DNA from: Streptomyces cellulosae
Lineage (GTDB): Bacteria > Actinomycetota > Actinomycetes > Streptomycetales > Streptomycetaceae
Direction: 5' to 3'
Length of the DNA stretch: 64,000 bases
Assembly: GCF_000721105.1 (NCBI RefSeq)
Contig: NZ_JOEV01000002.1
Location: forward strand, 372,001 to 436,000
A program made the position numbers and the translations under genes. This document shows, one piece after another, positions 16,271-25,075 of this stretch. The notes under the pieces are model-generated. The model did no database searches, was not told the DNA's origin, and saw only the letters and a program-made list of their open reading frames with translations. Positions within the stretch are counted from its first letter, which is position 1, and each line of letters begins with the position of its first letter.

Positions 16271-17494
16271 ATGCTGGACATCGCTGACGAGCTGAACCGG
16301 TGGCTCGAGGACGGGCGGGACTTCGCCGTGGCCACCGTCGTGGCCGTCAGCGGCAGCGCGCCGCGCGGGCCGGGCGCCGCGCTTGCCGTCGACGCCGACG
16401 GCACGGCCATCGGGTCGGTGTCCGGCGGCTGCGTGGAGGGCGCGGTCTACGACCTGTGCGCCCAGGCGCTCGCCGACGGCGAGGCGGTGCGCGAGCGGTT
16501 CGGCTACAGCGACGAGGACGCCTTCGCCGTGGGTCTGACCTGCGGCGGTGTCCTCGACATCCTGGTCATACCCATACCCGCCGGCGCGCCCGGCAGGAAG
16601 ACATTCCAGACGGCGCTGTCGGCCGCCGCCCGGGGTGAGGCGGTGGCGCTCGCCCGCGTGGTCCGCGGCCCGGCCGAGCTCCTCGGACGGGCGCTGGCGG
16701 TTCGTCACGACGGATCGTACGAAGGCGAACTCGGCGGATATCCGGGCCTGGACCGAGCCGTCGTCGACGAAACCCGCACCCTGCTGAACGCCGGCCGCAC
16801 CAGCACGTTCGACGTCGCGCAGGACGGATCCCACTGCGAGCCCGACCTGACCCTGTTCGTCGAGTCGAGCGTGCCGCGACCGCGCATGCTCGTCTTCGGC
16901 GCCATCGACTTCGCTGCGGCGCTGGTGCGCATGGGCAAGTTCCTCGGCTACCACGTCACCGTGTGCGACGCCCGGCCCGTCTTCGCCACCCGGTCACGCT
17001 TTCCCGAGGCCGACGACATCGTGGTCGACTGGCCGCACCGCTACCTGCGCCGTATCCGGACCGACGACCGTACGGTGGTGTGCGTCCTCACCCACGACGC
17101 CAAGTTCGACGTGCCCCTCCTGGAGACGGCCCTGCGGCTGCCGGCCGCCTACATCGGTGCGATGGGCTCGCGCCGCACCCACGAGGACCGTGACCGCAGA
17201 CTCCGTGAAATCGGCCTCACCGAAGCCGAACTGGCCCGCCTGCACTCACCGATCGGCCTCGATCTCGGCGCCCGCACACCCGAGGAGACGGCGCTGTCCA
17301 TCGCGGCCGAGATCGTCGCCGTCCGCCAGGGCGGTACGGGCCTGCCGCTGAGGGACTCGCCCACGCCGATCCACCACGACACCGGAGGGCGCAGGCCGGC
17401 GTCGATCAGTGCGAGCGACGGCATGACGCGATCGCGAGCCGGCCATCGGGACGACCGGGACATCCAGAGCCCGGTCCATGTCGGCGTGGCATGA
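16271..17494 (+). CDS. XdhC-family maturation factor
   Basis: A 407-residue member of the XdhC/CoxF family, which inserts or sulfurates the molybdenum cofactor of the partner enzyme. The N-terminal domain carries VSGSAPRGPGAALAV and IGSVSGGCVEG with GLTCGGVLDILV (about residues 75-95). The C-terminal Rossmann-like domain has ALRLPAAYIGAMGSRRTH and SPIGLDLGARTPEE. The tail of about 50 residues after AVRQGGTG is low-complexity and unusual. It lies 43 bases after the large subunit gene and is almost certainly in the same operon. The ribosome binding site is weak (AAGAAAG). Confidence 0.92.
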   Translation: MLDIADELNRWLEDGRDFAVATVVAVSGSAPRGPGAALAVDADGTAIGSVSGGCVEGAVYDLCAQALADGEAVRERFGYSDEDAFAVGLTCGGVLDILVIPIPAGAPGRKTFQTALSAAARGEAVALARVVRGPAELLGRALAVRHDGSYEGELGGYPGLDRAVVDETRTLLNAGRTSTFDVAQDGSHCEPDLTLFVESSVPRPRMLVFGAIDFAAALVRMGKFLGYHVTVCDARPVFATRSRFPEADDIVVDWPHRYLRRIRTDDRTVVCVLTHDAKFDVPLLETALRLPAAYIGAMGSRRTHEDRDRRLREIGLTEAELARLHSPIGLDLGARTPEETALSIAAEIVAVRQGGTGLPLRDSPTPIHHDTGGRRPASISASDGMTRSRAGHRDDRDIQSPVHVGVA

Positions 17495-17527
17495 GTGACT
17501 CGGGAACGCCCCTCGATTTGGCGCGTG

Positions 17528-17568
17528 AAACCGATCGGTTTACAATGGTGCCGAAACCGGCTGGTTTC
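17528..17568. promoter_or_regulatory. Two palindromic operators upstream of the DUF3533 gene
   Basis: 17528-17541 is the perfect palindrome AAACCGATCGGTTT. 17553-17568 is GAAACC-4-GGTTTC. Both share AAACCG/CGGTTT-type half-sites, and a third match occurs at 31164-31177. They lie before the DUF3533 membrane protein and about 1.7 kb before the TetR gene at 19263, the best candidate for the binding protein. Confidence 0.7.
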
Positions 17569-17737
17569 CCATATAGGGGGCGGTCACGACCGTGATCCAG
17601 TGGGGTTGCCGAGCGGTCACCGTGTTCCCCTGCTGCTGTACAGGCCAAGGGTTGAACCCCAGAGAGCTCCCGGCCTGCAATGGCGCCGTCCGGTCTCCTC
17701 CTGATGCGTATCTGTGTTGTCCAGACCGGAGTAAGTC

Positions 17738-19039
17738 ATGAATGGAATTCACCCCTTCCGCCTGCTGCGTGCCAGGCGCCTCTGGATAACCGGCGGCGTC
17801 ATCACGGGCGTACTTGCGCTGTTGTTCAGCATCTTCTACGTCGGCCCCAATATCGATCCGGCCAGCCATACGAAGAATCTGCCGGTCGGCCTGGTCAACT
17901 CCGACAAGGGGGCCGCTGTCGGCGGCAAGCAGGCCAATCTCGGGGCGCAGATCACCGGGTCGATCAAGACGTCCACCGCGGGCGGGGACAAGATCGACTG
18001 GAAGGTGATGGGTGAGAAGGAGGCGAGGGAGGAGCTCGGCAAGGGCACGCTGTTCGGCGCGCTGGTCGTACCCGCTGACTTCACCTCCTCCGTCACCGCA
18101 CTGACCGGATCCTCGGCAACCGACCATCCGGTTCGCCCGCAGCTGACGGTGCTGACCAACCAGTCCGCCGGCAGCATAGGCTCCAGCATCGCCCGGCAGG
18201 CGACGACGACGGCGGCCGAGGGCGCCTCGCTCCAAGTGGGCAAGCGGCTGACCGCTCAGACCCAGGCCCAGCAGGCCACGTTGCCGACCGCGGCCCGCGT
18301 CCTGCTGGCCGATCCGGCCGCGGTGACCGTCAAGGACGGGCATCCACTCGACTCGCACAGCGGCCTGGGTATGTCGGCGTTCTACTACGCGCTCGTCCTC
18401 GTGGTCTGCGGAATGCTCTCCGCCAACGTCATCAGCGGCCAGGTCGACCACGCGCTCGGCTACACCCACAACGACATGGGCCCGCTGCGCATCCACCGCC
18501 CGCTGACCCGGGCCACCCGCGTGCAGAGCCTCGCCATGAGCAGCACCCTCATGGCGGCCCTGTCTCTGCTGATGGGCACCCTCGTCATGGTGGGAGCGAT
18601 CGGCATCATGGGGATGGACGCCTCCCACCTGCCGCTGCTGTGGCTGTACTCGGTGGCCGCCATCGCCGTCGCCGGGATCGGCGCCCTCACTCTGCTCGCC
18701 GTCTTCGGTACGCCCGGCATGCTCGTGGTCACGCTGGTCTTCATCGCGATGGCCGTGCCGACGGCCGGCGCCACCACCCCGATAGAGTCACTGCCCGCTT
18801 TCTATCGCTTCCTCGCGGAGTTCGAGCCGTTGCGGCAGATCGTCGGCGGCGTCCGCTCGATCCTCTACTACGACGCCCAGGGCGACGCGGGCCTGACCCG
18901 GGGCTGGGTCATGATGGCCGTCGGCCTCGCGGCAGCCGCACTGTTCGGCTTCGGTACGACGAGCTGGTACGACCGCAAGGGGCTGCACCGCACCCCCGCC
19001 GCGGAGGCGAAGCACAAGGAGCCTGCCGACGCGGCGTAG
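17738..19039 (+). CDS. DUF3533 / YhgE-Pip-like membrane protein
   Basis: A 433-residue integral membrane protein of the ABC-2-transporter-like DUF3533 type. One N-terminal membrane segment (ITGGVITGVLALLFSIFYVG, about residues 18-37) is followed by a large extracytoplasmic domain with LPVGLVNSDKGAAV. Five or so C-terminal membrane segments come next (for example ALVLVVCGMLSANVI and LYSVAAIAVAGIGALTLLAV), then a short basic tail. Such proteins often act as drug or lipid exporters paired with a TetR regulator, and one follows at 19263. GGAG precedes the ATG. The tandem palindromes at 17528-17568 indicate repression. Confidence 0.88.
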   Translation: MNGIHPFRLLRARRLWITGGVITGVLALLFSIFYVGPNIDPASHTKNLPVGLVNSDKGAAVGGKQANLGAQITGSIKTSTAGGDKIDWKVMGEKEAREELGKGTLFGALVVPADFTSSVTALTGSSATDHPVRPQLTVLTNQSAGSIGSSIARQATTTAAEGASLQVGKRLTAQTQAQQATLPTAARVLLADPAAVTVKDGHPLDSHSGLGMSAFYYALVLVVCGMLSANVISGQVDHALGYTHNDMGPLRIHRPLTRATRVQSLAMSSTLMAALSLLMGTLVMVGAIGIMGMDASHLPLLWLYSVAAIAVAGIGALTLLAVFGTPGMLVVTLVFIAMAVPTAGATTPIESLPAFYRFLAEFEPLRQIVGGVRSILYYDAQGDAGLTRGWVMMAVGLAAAALFGFGTTSWYDRKGLHRTPAAEAKHKEPADAA

Positions 19040-19262
19040 CGGACCGTACTCACTGTCACCCTGAGACCGGGCCATTGTGCGGAGTGGCCCTCGGTGTGCG
19101 TCGCTCCGTGGGGACGGGAGGCGCGCACACCCCAGGGCTCGGCGGCGGCACTCACGCAGCCGCCGCCGAGCCTTCCGCTCGGCCTCGGATGCCCTTCGGT
19201 CATGAAGCCCGGCACCCAGCTGTTCATCGGTTTCCTTTTCGTCAGAATCGAGTTCTCCAACC

Positions 19263-19832
19263 ATGGCAACCCAGGCGAAGGCGACTCCCCGCGAGCGACT
19301 GTTGGAGGCAGCCGCCACGCTCACCTACCAAGAAGGCGTCGGCGTCGGTGTCGACGCGCTGTGCAAGGCCGCAGGGGTGTCGAAGCGTTCCATGTACCAG
19401 CTCTTCGAAAGCAAGGACGAACTCCTGACGGCGAGCCTGGAAGAACGCATCACTGCCTTCGCGGCGCGACTCCTGCCCGCGGCAGACGATGGTCGCCCGT
19501 CACGCGAACGGATCCTGCACGTGTTCGAGCAAGTGGAGTCCCGGGCGGGCGCGCCGGAATTCCGAGGCTGCCGCTACCTTGCCGTACAGATCGAGCTCAA
19601 GGATGAGGGCCATCCCGCGAGCCAGGTGGTCCGCCGGGTCAAGGGGAATCTCACGGACTTCTTCCGTGCCGAGGCCGAACGGGGTGGGGCGAGCGATCCC
19701 GACCTGTTGGCCAGGCAGCTCAGCCTCACCTTCGACGGCGCCGTAGCCCGCGCGGGCAACAGGGCCGAGGACCTGGCTGGGCTCATCGGGCCCACCGTGG
19801 GCGTCCTGCTCGACAGTGCGGGCGTGCGTTGA
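19263..19832 (+). CDS. TetR/AcrR-family transcriptional regulator
   Basis: A 189-residue repressor. The helix-turn-helix covers about residues 10-52 (RERLLEAAATLTYQEGVGVG then KAAGVSKRSMYQLFESKDEL). The C-terminal domain contains FRGCRYLAVQIELKDEGHP, typical of TetR proteins related to the YbiH/AcrR group. The ribosome binding site is poor. It follows the exporter-like gene at 17738 and probably controls it through the AAACCG palindromes. A matching site at 31164 would put the ProA-like gene in the same regulon. Confidence 0.9.
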   Translation: MATQAKATPRERLLEAAATLTYQEGVGVGVDALCKAAGVSKRSMYQLFESKDELLTASLEERITAFAARLLPAADDGRPSRERILHVFEQVESRAGAPEFRGCRYLAVQIELKDEGHPASQVVRRVKGNLTDFFRAEAERGGASDPDLLARQLSLTFDGAVARAGNRAEDLAGLIGPTVGVLLDSAGVR

Positions 19833-19903
19833 CGCACCTCGCACGTGATACCGGCCTCTTGACGGCGCTTTGGTGTGCGCACCCGCACGGGATGGCTTCG
19901 TAG

Positions 19904-20150
19904 CTGCTGCAGCGGCCGGCCTACAACAAGCGGCTGCGAGCCCGCTCTGCGCCGAGTGCGCCCGCTCCCGCAGGACCGTCGAACGCTCCGACCTTGCCGA
20001 CCGGGCCAACTACGGCTACCGCTATCGCCGCTCCCACTCCCGCTTCCCACGGGGCCTGAAGCTGCGCACCTGGTGTGCATGCCAACCCGGCTGCCCGTGA
20101 CCTGGCCCCGGACGATCCCAGGGCCGACGAGCGGCAGTTCCGCCGAACGC
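19904..20150 (+). pseudogene. Decayed insertion-sequence transposase remnant
   Basis: Pieces of an actinobacterial DDE transposase appear in successive frames: LLQRPAYNKRLRA near 19904, then ECARSRRTVERSDLA followed by NYGYRYRRSHSRFPRGLKL around 19954-20060, then LAPDDPRADERQ near 20100. The order matches the family pattern from YNKRLR through the central Asp-containing strand and SHSR(Y/F)..GL(R/K)L to the (K/R)ADER segment. Frames shift at least twice and no terminal inverted repeats are seen. It is a dead trace of a mobile element inside the island. Confidence 0.6.
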
Positions 20151-20295
20151 GACGAATCCCTCGCCGCGCGCGGCATCGGCCGTTTTGGCCAACGACACTC
20201 TGCGGGCCGGCACGCCCTCGAACAGCGTGCGGACGTCCCCGTCGAAGGCGGCGGTGTCCGTGGAGCCTTAGACGGGGACGCGTTGTCCGGCGCGG

Positions 20296-22113
20296 TTACT
20301 TCTTCGGCGGCACGGCCGGCATCCCCAGGAACGGCAACTTCAGGGCGCCGAAAGCCTCCGACGGGACTGCCGGGCGGCGGGGCTCCACAGGCGCCAGGCG
20401 CTGGTAGGCCGCTCCCTGCGCTGGACGAGGGTCCTCCTCCCCCTTGTTGGGCCAGACCGACATCGCACGCTCGGCCTGGGCCGTGATCGTGAGGGACGGG
20501 TTGACGCCCAGGTTGGCGGAGATCGCCGCTCCGTCGACGACGGAGATGCCGGGGTGCCCGTACAGCCGGTGGTACGGGTCGATCACGCCGGTCTCAGGAG
20601 TGTCGCCGATGGGGCAGCCGCCCAGGAAGTGCGCGGTGAGCGGCATGCCCATCAGCTCGCCCACGTTACTGCCCGCGAAGCCGTCGACCTCGGCAGCGAT
20701 GACCGAGGCGGCCTCCGAAGCCGCCTTGATCTGCTTGGGGTTGGGCGCCCCATGGCCCTGGCGAGCGAGCAACAACCCCTTCCCTACGCCCTTCGGCTTC
20801 AGATAGGTGGTGAGGGAGTTGTCCAGCGACTGCATCACCAGACCGATGATCGTCCGCTCGGACCAACGGCGGTTGGAGAGTGAGCGGGCCATGAGCACCG
20901 GGTGCTTCGCCACGTTCACCAGCCAGCCCAGGAACCTCGACGACCCCTCGGCGTTCGGGACTTGCAGGACGAACCAAGCGCCCGTCGCGTTCGATCCCTT
21001 GCCGTAGCGGACCGGCTCGATGTGGGTGTTCTCGTCGGGGTGGATCGAGGAGGTGATGGCCACACCGCGGGTGAAGTCGACGCGCTGCCCTCCGGCGGCC
21101 TTGCGGTGTCGCCGGGCGTCCGCGTGCACACTCACCAGGGCCTCGGAGTTGGTGCGCGTCGGATCACCCAGTCGCTCGGACATGTACGGGAGTTGGCCAC
21201 CCGTTCTCATCCGGTGCAGCAATGTCTGCGTACCGTACGTACCGGCCGCGATGACGACGTTCCGCGCCCTGAAAGTGCGGCCCTCGCTCTTGCGTTTCCG
21301 GTCTGTCGGCCGGGTCTTGACCGTGTACCCGCCCGGCGAGTGGTCCGTGATCGAGACAACGGTCGTCATGGGGTGGACGACGGCGCCCGCCTGCTCGGCG
21401 AGATAGAGGTAGTTCTCGTTGAGGCTGTTCTTCCCGCCGCGGCGACAACCCGTCATGCACTCACCGCACTCGACACACGCCTTGCGAGCCGGGCCGACGC
21501 CCCCGAAGTACGGGTCGGCCACCTCCTGTCCCGGCTTGGCCTTCGTCGTCCCGTCGGCGTCCTGGCCGTCGCCGAAGAAGACACCTACGGGGGCCAGGTG
21601 GAAGGTATCGGCCACGCCCATCTGTTCGGCGACCGCCCGCAGGTGTACGTCGGCCGGGGTCGTCGTCGGGTTGAGCCGCACCCCGAGCATGCGCCGGGCC
21701 TGGTCGTAGTACGGCTTCAGCTCCCCTTCCCAGTCGGTGATGTCCTTCCACTGCGGGTCGTCGAAGAACGGCTTCGGCGGTTCGTACAGGGTGTTGGCGT
21801 AGTTGAGGGAACCACCCCCGACCCCGGCCCCCGCCAGCACCACCACGTTGCCCAGCGGATGGATGCGCTGGATGCCGTACAGTCCGAGCCTGGGTGCCCA
21901 GAGATAGTTCCTGACGTCCCAGGAGTTCTTGGGCAGCGTGTCAGCTGTGAACCTGCGGCCCGCTTCCAGCACGCCCACGCGGTAGCCCTTTTCGGTGAGC
22001 CGAAGGGCGGTGACGGATCCGCCGAAACCGGAACCGACGACGACCACGTCGTAGTCGTACGCGGAGTCGTCTGTGCGCTCGTTCGGCTTCGTGGAAGAGT
22101 TCTTCCGTGACAC
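20296..22113 (-). CDS. GMC-family FAD oxidoreductase (cholesterol oxidase-like)
   Basis: A 605-residue flavoprotein. The FAD-binding motif GSGFGG lies at residues 27-32, followed by GVLEAGRRF and the second FAD contact GAGVGGGSLNYANTLY (about 96-110). Cysteines at 213, 216, 219 and 223 (CVECGECMTGC) give a ferredoxin-like spacing seen in the actinobacterial branch of this family; whether a cluster is bound is unknown. The GMC C-terminal domain is intact (TAHFLGGCPIGD, DGAAISANLGVNPSLTI). The GTG start has GAGGAG upstream. It probably oxidises an alcohol, possibly a sterol- or terpene-like one. A fragment of a relative lies at 3336-3476. Confidence 0.9.
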   Translation of the reverse strand: MSRKNSSTKPNERTDDSAYDYDVVVVGSGFGGSVTALRLTEKGYRVGVLEAGRRFTADTLPKNSWDVRNYLWAPRLGLYGIQRIHPLGNVVVLAGAGVGGGSLNYANTLYEPPKPFFDDPQWKDITDWEGELKPYYDQARRMLGVRLNPTTTPADVHLRAVAEQMGVADTFHLAPVGVFFGDGQDADGTTKAKPGQEVADPYFGGVGPARKACVECGECMTGCRRGGKNSLNENYLYLAEQAGAVVHPMTTVVSITDHSPGGYTVKTRPTDRKRKSEGRTFRARNVVIAAGTYGTQTLLHRMRTGGQLPYMSERLGDPTRTNSEALVSVHADARRHRKAAGGQRVDFTRGVAITSSIHPDENTHIEPVRYGKGSNATGAWFVLQVPNAEGSSRFLGWLVNVAKHPVLMARSLSNRRWSERTIIGLVMQSLDNSLTTYLKPKGVGKGLLLARQGHGAPNPKQIKAASEAASVIAAEVDGFAGSNVGELMGMPLTAHFLGGCPIGDTPETGVIDPYHRLYGHPGISVVDGAAISANLGVNPSLTITAQAERAMSVWPNKGEEDPRPAQGAAYQRLAPVEPRRPAVPSEAFGALKLPFLGMPAVPPKK

Positions 22114-22281
22114 GTGCTCTCCTCGTTGAGAACGGGTGCGGTCCAGCGCATGACGAGCGTCTTCACCGGAGGGGCGCGAGGTGACACACCGGCGGGTCGG
22201 CGCGTCCCGGACCGGGCTCGAAGGGGCAGGCGCTCAGTCAGCCAGTTCCCTGAGGCGTGTCACCTCGGCACGTCGTGACGG

Positions 22282-22998
22282 TCAGTCGAGGGTGGTGGTG
22301 GAGCCCGACGGTGACCAGGCCGGCGTGTCGATCGGCGAGTAGTACGTGTCCTTGCGATCCAGCCGCACCATACGGCGACTGGCGCGTTCCTGGATCACTT
22401 CGGCGTCGAGCGGCGTCTCGAACGCGTTGTCCACGAGGGTGTATTCGGCGGCGAGTCGTCCCACCGGGGCGATGGCGCCGAAGTCGATCCGGCCGCCCAC
22501 ATAGAGGTCGTCGCGGACGTAGAAGCGCACCACATTGCCCCAGACGGCGTTGTTGAGGCCGTCGGGCGACGAGAAGATGTGCTCGACGGTGCACTCGAAG
22601 GCGATGGGCGCCCCCTTGATACGCGGCGGACGAACGGCCTCGGACGGCACCTTCTCCAGCCCGACCGCGTCGAACTCGTCGACATCGGGCTCGAACTCGT
22701 AGGCGCTGCGGTTCAGTCCGTCGATCTGCGGCAGGGTGGCCATGTTGGTGACGAACTCGCCGGTGTCCCGGATGTTGACGAAGCTGTCCTTGAGCGTGGC
22801 CCCGTCCGAGCGCGGCTGGAACGACAGCGAGATCCGGGGCGGCTTGCGCCCGACGACCGTGAAGAAGGAGATGGGGGCCAGATTGCCCACGCCTTCGGTG
22901 GACAGGGTGCTCACCCAGGCGATGGGGCGAGGGATGACGCTGCCGATGAGCAGCTTGTAGGCAGACTTCGCGTCCAGGTCGGCGGAGTCGATGATCAT
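22282..22998 (-). CDS. Flavin reductase family protein, second copy
   Basis: A 238-residue FMN-binding split-barrel protein. It has the same landmarks as the gene at 2555, including SVIPRPIAWVSTLS, NLAPISFFTVVGRKPP, LKDSFVNIRDTGEFV and PAWSPSGS at the end, so the two are recent paralogues. The ATG at 22998 is followed by MIIDSADLDAKSAYK. It lies 38 bases after the enoyl-CoA hydratase stop on the same strand, so the two are likely cotranscribed, with the GMC oxidoreductase next. It could feed reduced flavin to the luciferase-like enzyme at 7961 or to an enzyme outside the window. Confidence 0.88.
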   Translation of the reverse strand: MIIDSADLDAKSAYKLLIGSVIPRPIAWVSTLSTEGVGNLAPISFFTVVGRKPPRISLSFQPRSDGATLKDSFVNIRDTGEFVTNMATLPQIDGLNRSAYEFEPDVDEFDAVGLEKVPSEAVRPPRIKGAPIAFECTVEHIFSSPDGLNNAVWGNVVRFYVRDDLYVGGRIDFGAIAPVGRLAAEYTLVDNAFETPLDAEVIQERASRRMVRLDRKDTYYSPIDTPAWSPSGSTTTLD

Positions 22999-23036
22999 GA
23001 GGTGTCCCTTGGTGAGTGTGGGGGGAGAGGTGCGGG

Positions 23037-23825
23037 TCAGCGGCCCTTGAAGGGCAGAACGGGGCGGGGGCGCCCCTCCTTGAGGGCCTTGGCCGCGGAG
23101 TCCATGCCGTCCTTGACGTCCTCGGTCTCGAAGAGCGGGACGGCCAGGTCGAACAGCTGCTGGTCGGCGGCGGGGATGCCGCCCGTGGCCCAGGAGCGCA
23201 GCAACGCCTTGTGCGCCACGTGCGCCCGGGTGGGGCCTTGGGCGACCTTGCGGGCGAAGGCCTCGGCTTCGGCGCGGAGCTCGTCGTCCGGGACGACGCG
23301 GTTGATGACGCCGACCTCGGCCATGACCGTGGCGGGTACCTGCTCGGAGGTCAGTGCCCATTCATAGGCGCGGGCCCGGCCCGCCCGTGCGGCCACGCGG
23401 TGGATCCCGCCGAGGAGGGTGACGATGCCGAGCGACTGCTCGGGATGGCCGAAGCGGGCGCTCTCACCGGCGAAGATGATGTCGGCCCGCAGCGCGAGCT
23501 CGAAGCCGCCGCCGAAGCACAGCCCCTGCACCGCGGCCACGACCGGGAGCGGGAGCTGTTCGAACCGGTTGATCACGGCCAGGGCGTGGTCGAAGTCGGC
23601 CCGCAGGCTGGTGCGGTCGGCGCCGACCCAGGGGCGGAAGTCGCCGCCGTAACTGAAGTCGGGTCCCTCGGCCCGCAGGACGACGGCGCGGGCCGGGCTG
23701 CGGGTGATGGCGTCGACGATGTCGCTGAGTTCCTGGGCGAACTCGGGCGCGAAGCGGTTCTGCGGGGGGTTGTCGAGGACGATCGTGGCGACGTCGCCGT
23801 CGAGGGAGTGGGTGAGTACGGACAT
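23037..23825 (-). CDS. Enoyl-CoA hydratase/isomerase family protein
   Basis: A 262-residue crotonase-fold enzyme acting on acyl-CoA esters. The oxyanion-hole segments are SYGGDFRPW (about 63-71) and LCFGGGFELALRADIIFA (about 105-122). FGHPEQSLGI carries the position of the first catalytic acid. The second acid position is not clearly placed, so hydratase, isomerase or another crotonase reaction are all possible. AAGGAAG precedes the ATG. It heads a minus-strand group with the flavin reductase and GMC oxidoreductase. A small fragment of a related gene lies at 29783-29893. Confidence 0.88.
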   Translation of the reverse strand: MSVLTHSLDGDVATIVLDNPPQNRFAPEFAQELSDIVDAITRSPARAVVLRAEGPDFSYGGDFRPWVGADRTSLRADFDHALAVINRFEQLPLPVVAAVQGLCFGGGFELALRADIIFAGESARFGHPEQSLGIVTLLGGIHRVAARAGRARAYEWALTSEQVPATVMAEVGVINRVVPDDELRAEAEAFARKVAQGPTRAHVAHKALLRSWATGGIPAADQQLFDLAVPLFETEDVKDGMDSAAKALKEGRPRPVLPFKGR

Positions 23826-23836
23826 GGAACTTCCTT

Positions 23837-24240
23837 GGCTCGGGACAGTGCGGGCGGGCTCGCCGTCGGTCGGGTGAGGTGCTCGCGGAACCAGTCCGGG
23901 GCGGACTGCGCGGCGAGGGGGAACTGCGTGCTGTACGGGGCGAAGCGGCCACCGTCGATGAGCATCAGCCGCGTCCGTTCAGGGCTCGTTCGTAGGCGGT
24001 CAGCGCGAGGGTAGTGGGGGAGACGACGCGGTCACCGCCTACACCGGTGCGCCCCGGGGTGCCCACACGCCCGGGTCGTACCAGCGTCACCTGGGCGGCG
24101 GCGCGTGGTCGGCGATCGGCGCCGCCGAGGACGAGCGCGCGTGGCCCCCCGGCGTAGCCGGTGTCCACAGCCCGATCCTGGCGGCGACGACCTCGGGCCC
24201 GCCTCGGGCGGGAGCGCTGGTGGCCGGACGAGCTCATGAG
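23837..24240 (-). pseudogene. Broken alpha/beta hydrolase
   Basis: Minus-strand frames carry parts of a hydrolase related to 33121-34044. TGYAGGPRALVLGGADRR corresponds to GTSFAGGHAIVLGATDVR, the nucleophile elbow, whose Ser has become Tyr here. Further on, RVVSPTTLALTAYERALN corresponds to TVIPADIQIAAFERALS. After a frameshift near 23977, RLMLIDGGRFAPY and PDWFREHL match KLVLVPGGHFDAY and LSWFRTHL; the catalytic His is Arg. About 100 residues between the elbow and the C-terminal region are missing. It lies directly upstream of the enoyl-CoA hydratase gene. Confidence 0.72.
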
Positions 24241-24275
24241 CGACACCCTTCGTGTGGCTGCGTCACCAATCAGAC

Positions 24276-24306
24276 TGAAAGGACCTTACGCCTTTAGCTC
24301 CTTTCA
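24276..24306. promoter_or_regulatory. Inverted repeat upstream of the CGNR regulator
   Basis: TGAAAGGA (24276-24283) and TCCTTTCA (24299-24306) form perfect eight-base arms separated by 15 bases, about 100 bases before the CGNR gene. The same TCCTTTCA half-site recurs at 25076, after the gene and before the hydrolase. It is a likely operator for the CGNR protein. Confidence 0.6.
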
Positions 24307-24402
24307 CTTCAAGAGGGCGGAGGTGACGTACCCTGAGCCAGTGGCCAAACGGTCACGGTCATGTCGGTGGAGCCGAACGATCAGCGAAAGGGAGGCGGGG
24401 TC

Positions 24403-25014
24403 ATGGTGTGGTCCGCGTCCACGCGGTACGAGGTCGAACCGGCGCCGGTCGGGCTGGCGCTCGTGCACGACCTGCTCAACACCATTTCTGCCGGCCGGCC
24501 CCGGGCGGCCGATCTCCTGGACGGCCTCTCCGACGCGCAGACCTGGGTCGATCAGGCGCTGGACTGCTGGGCGCAGGAGAGGGGGCAGGTCGCCGCACAG
24601 GTGCCTCTCGCCGAGAGTGATCTCGAGGAACTGCGCGGCCTGCGTGCCGAGTTGCGGCGGCTTCTCGCCTCACGAGACGACGACGGCACGGACGCCGACG
24701 ACCAGACCGTCGCGCCCGCCGTTCATGTCGCGGCGGCGGCCGTGCGGATGGACCGCAACGGACGGGCTGTCCTGGAGCCTCGCGGCCAGGGCTGGCGGTA
24801 TGTGGCCGCCCTGGTGTTGCTCGAGGTGTTCCAGGCTCAGCAGGCGGACACCTGGCGCCGACTCAAGATCTGCCGCAATACGCGCTGCACAACGGCGTTC
24901 TTCGACCGCTCCCGCAACAACAGCGGTGTATGGCACTCCACCAAGACCTGCGGCAACCCCGAGAACCTGCGTGCCCATCGGGCCCGTCAGCGTGTTCGCA
25001 CCGCCGGGTTGTAG
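24403..25014 (+). CDS. ABATE/CGNR zinc-finger regulator
   Basis: A 203-residue protein of the actinobacterial ABATE-CGNR family of putative stress or catabolic regulators. An N-terminal helical domain begins with PAPVGLALVHDLLNTISAG. The C-terminal zinc-finger region reads TWRRLKICRNTRCTTAFF, then SGVWHSTKTCGNPENLRAHR. The defining CGNR is CGNP here, while the cysteines (CxxxxC..C) and His are kept. The ATG at 24403 has AGGGAGG upstream. It is related to the minus-strand gene at 36321-36920. It lies between palindromes and just before the hydrolase at 25276, its probable target. Confidence 0.85.
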   Translation: MVWSASTRYEVEPAPVGLALVHDLLNTISAGRPRAADLLDGLSDAQTWVDQALDCWAQERGQVAAQVPLAESDLEELRGLRAELRRLLASRDDDGTDADDQTVAPAVHVAAAAVRMDRNGRAVLEPRGQGWRYVAALVLLEVFQAQQADTWRRLKICRNTRCTTAFFDRSRNNSGVWHSTKTCGNPENLRAHRARQRVRTAGL

Positions 25015-25075
25015 AAGTCGCCTGGGGCGGTCGCCTGGCGGGAGAACTCCAGCGAAATCAGCACAGCGAGTCTGC

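Noticed and set aside
13669..16410. Minus-strand frame opposite the molybdenum hydroxylase large subunit
   Set aside because: Antisense of a well-supported gene with cofactor motifs.
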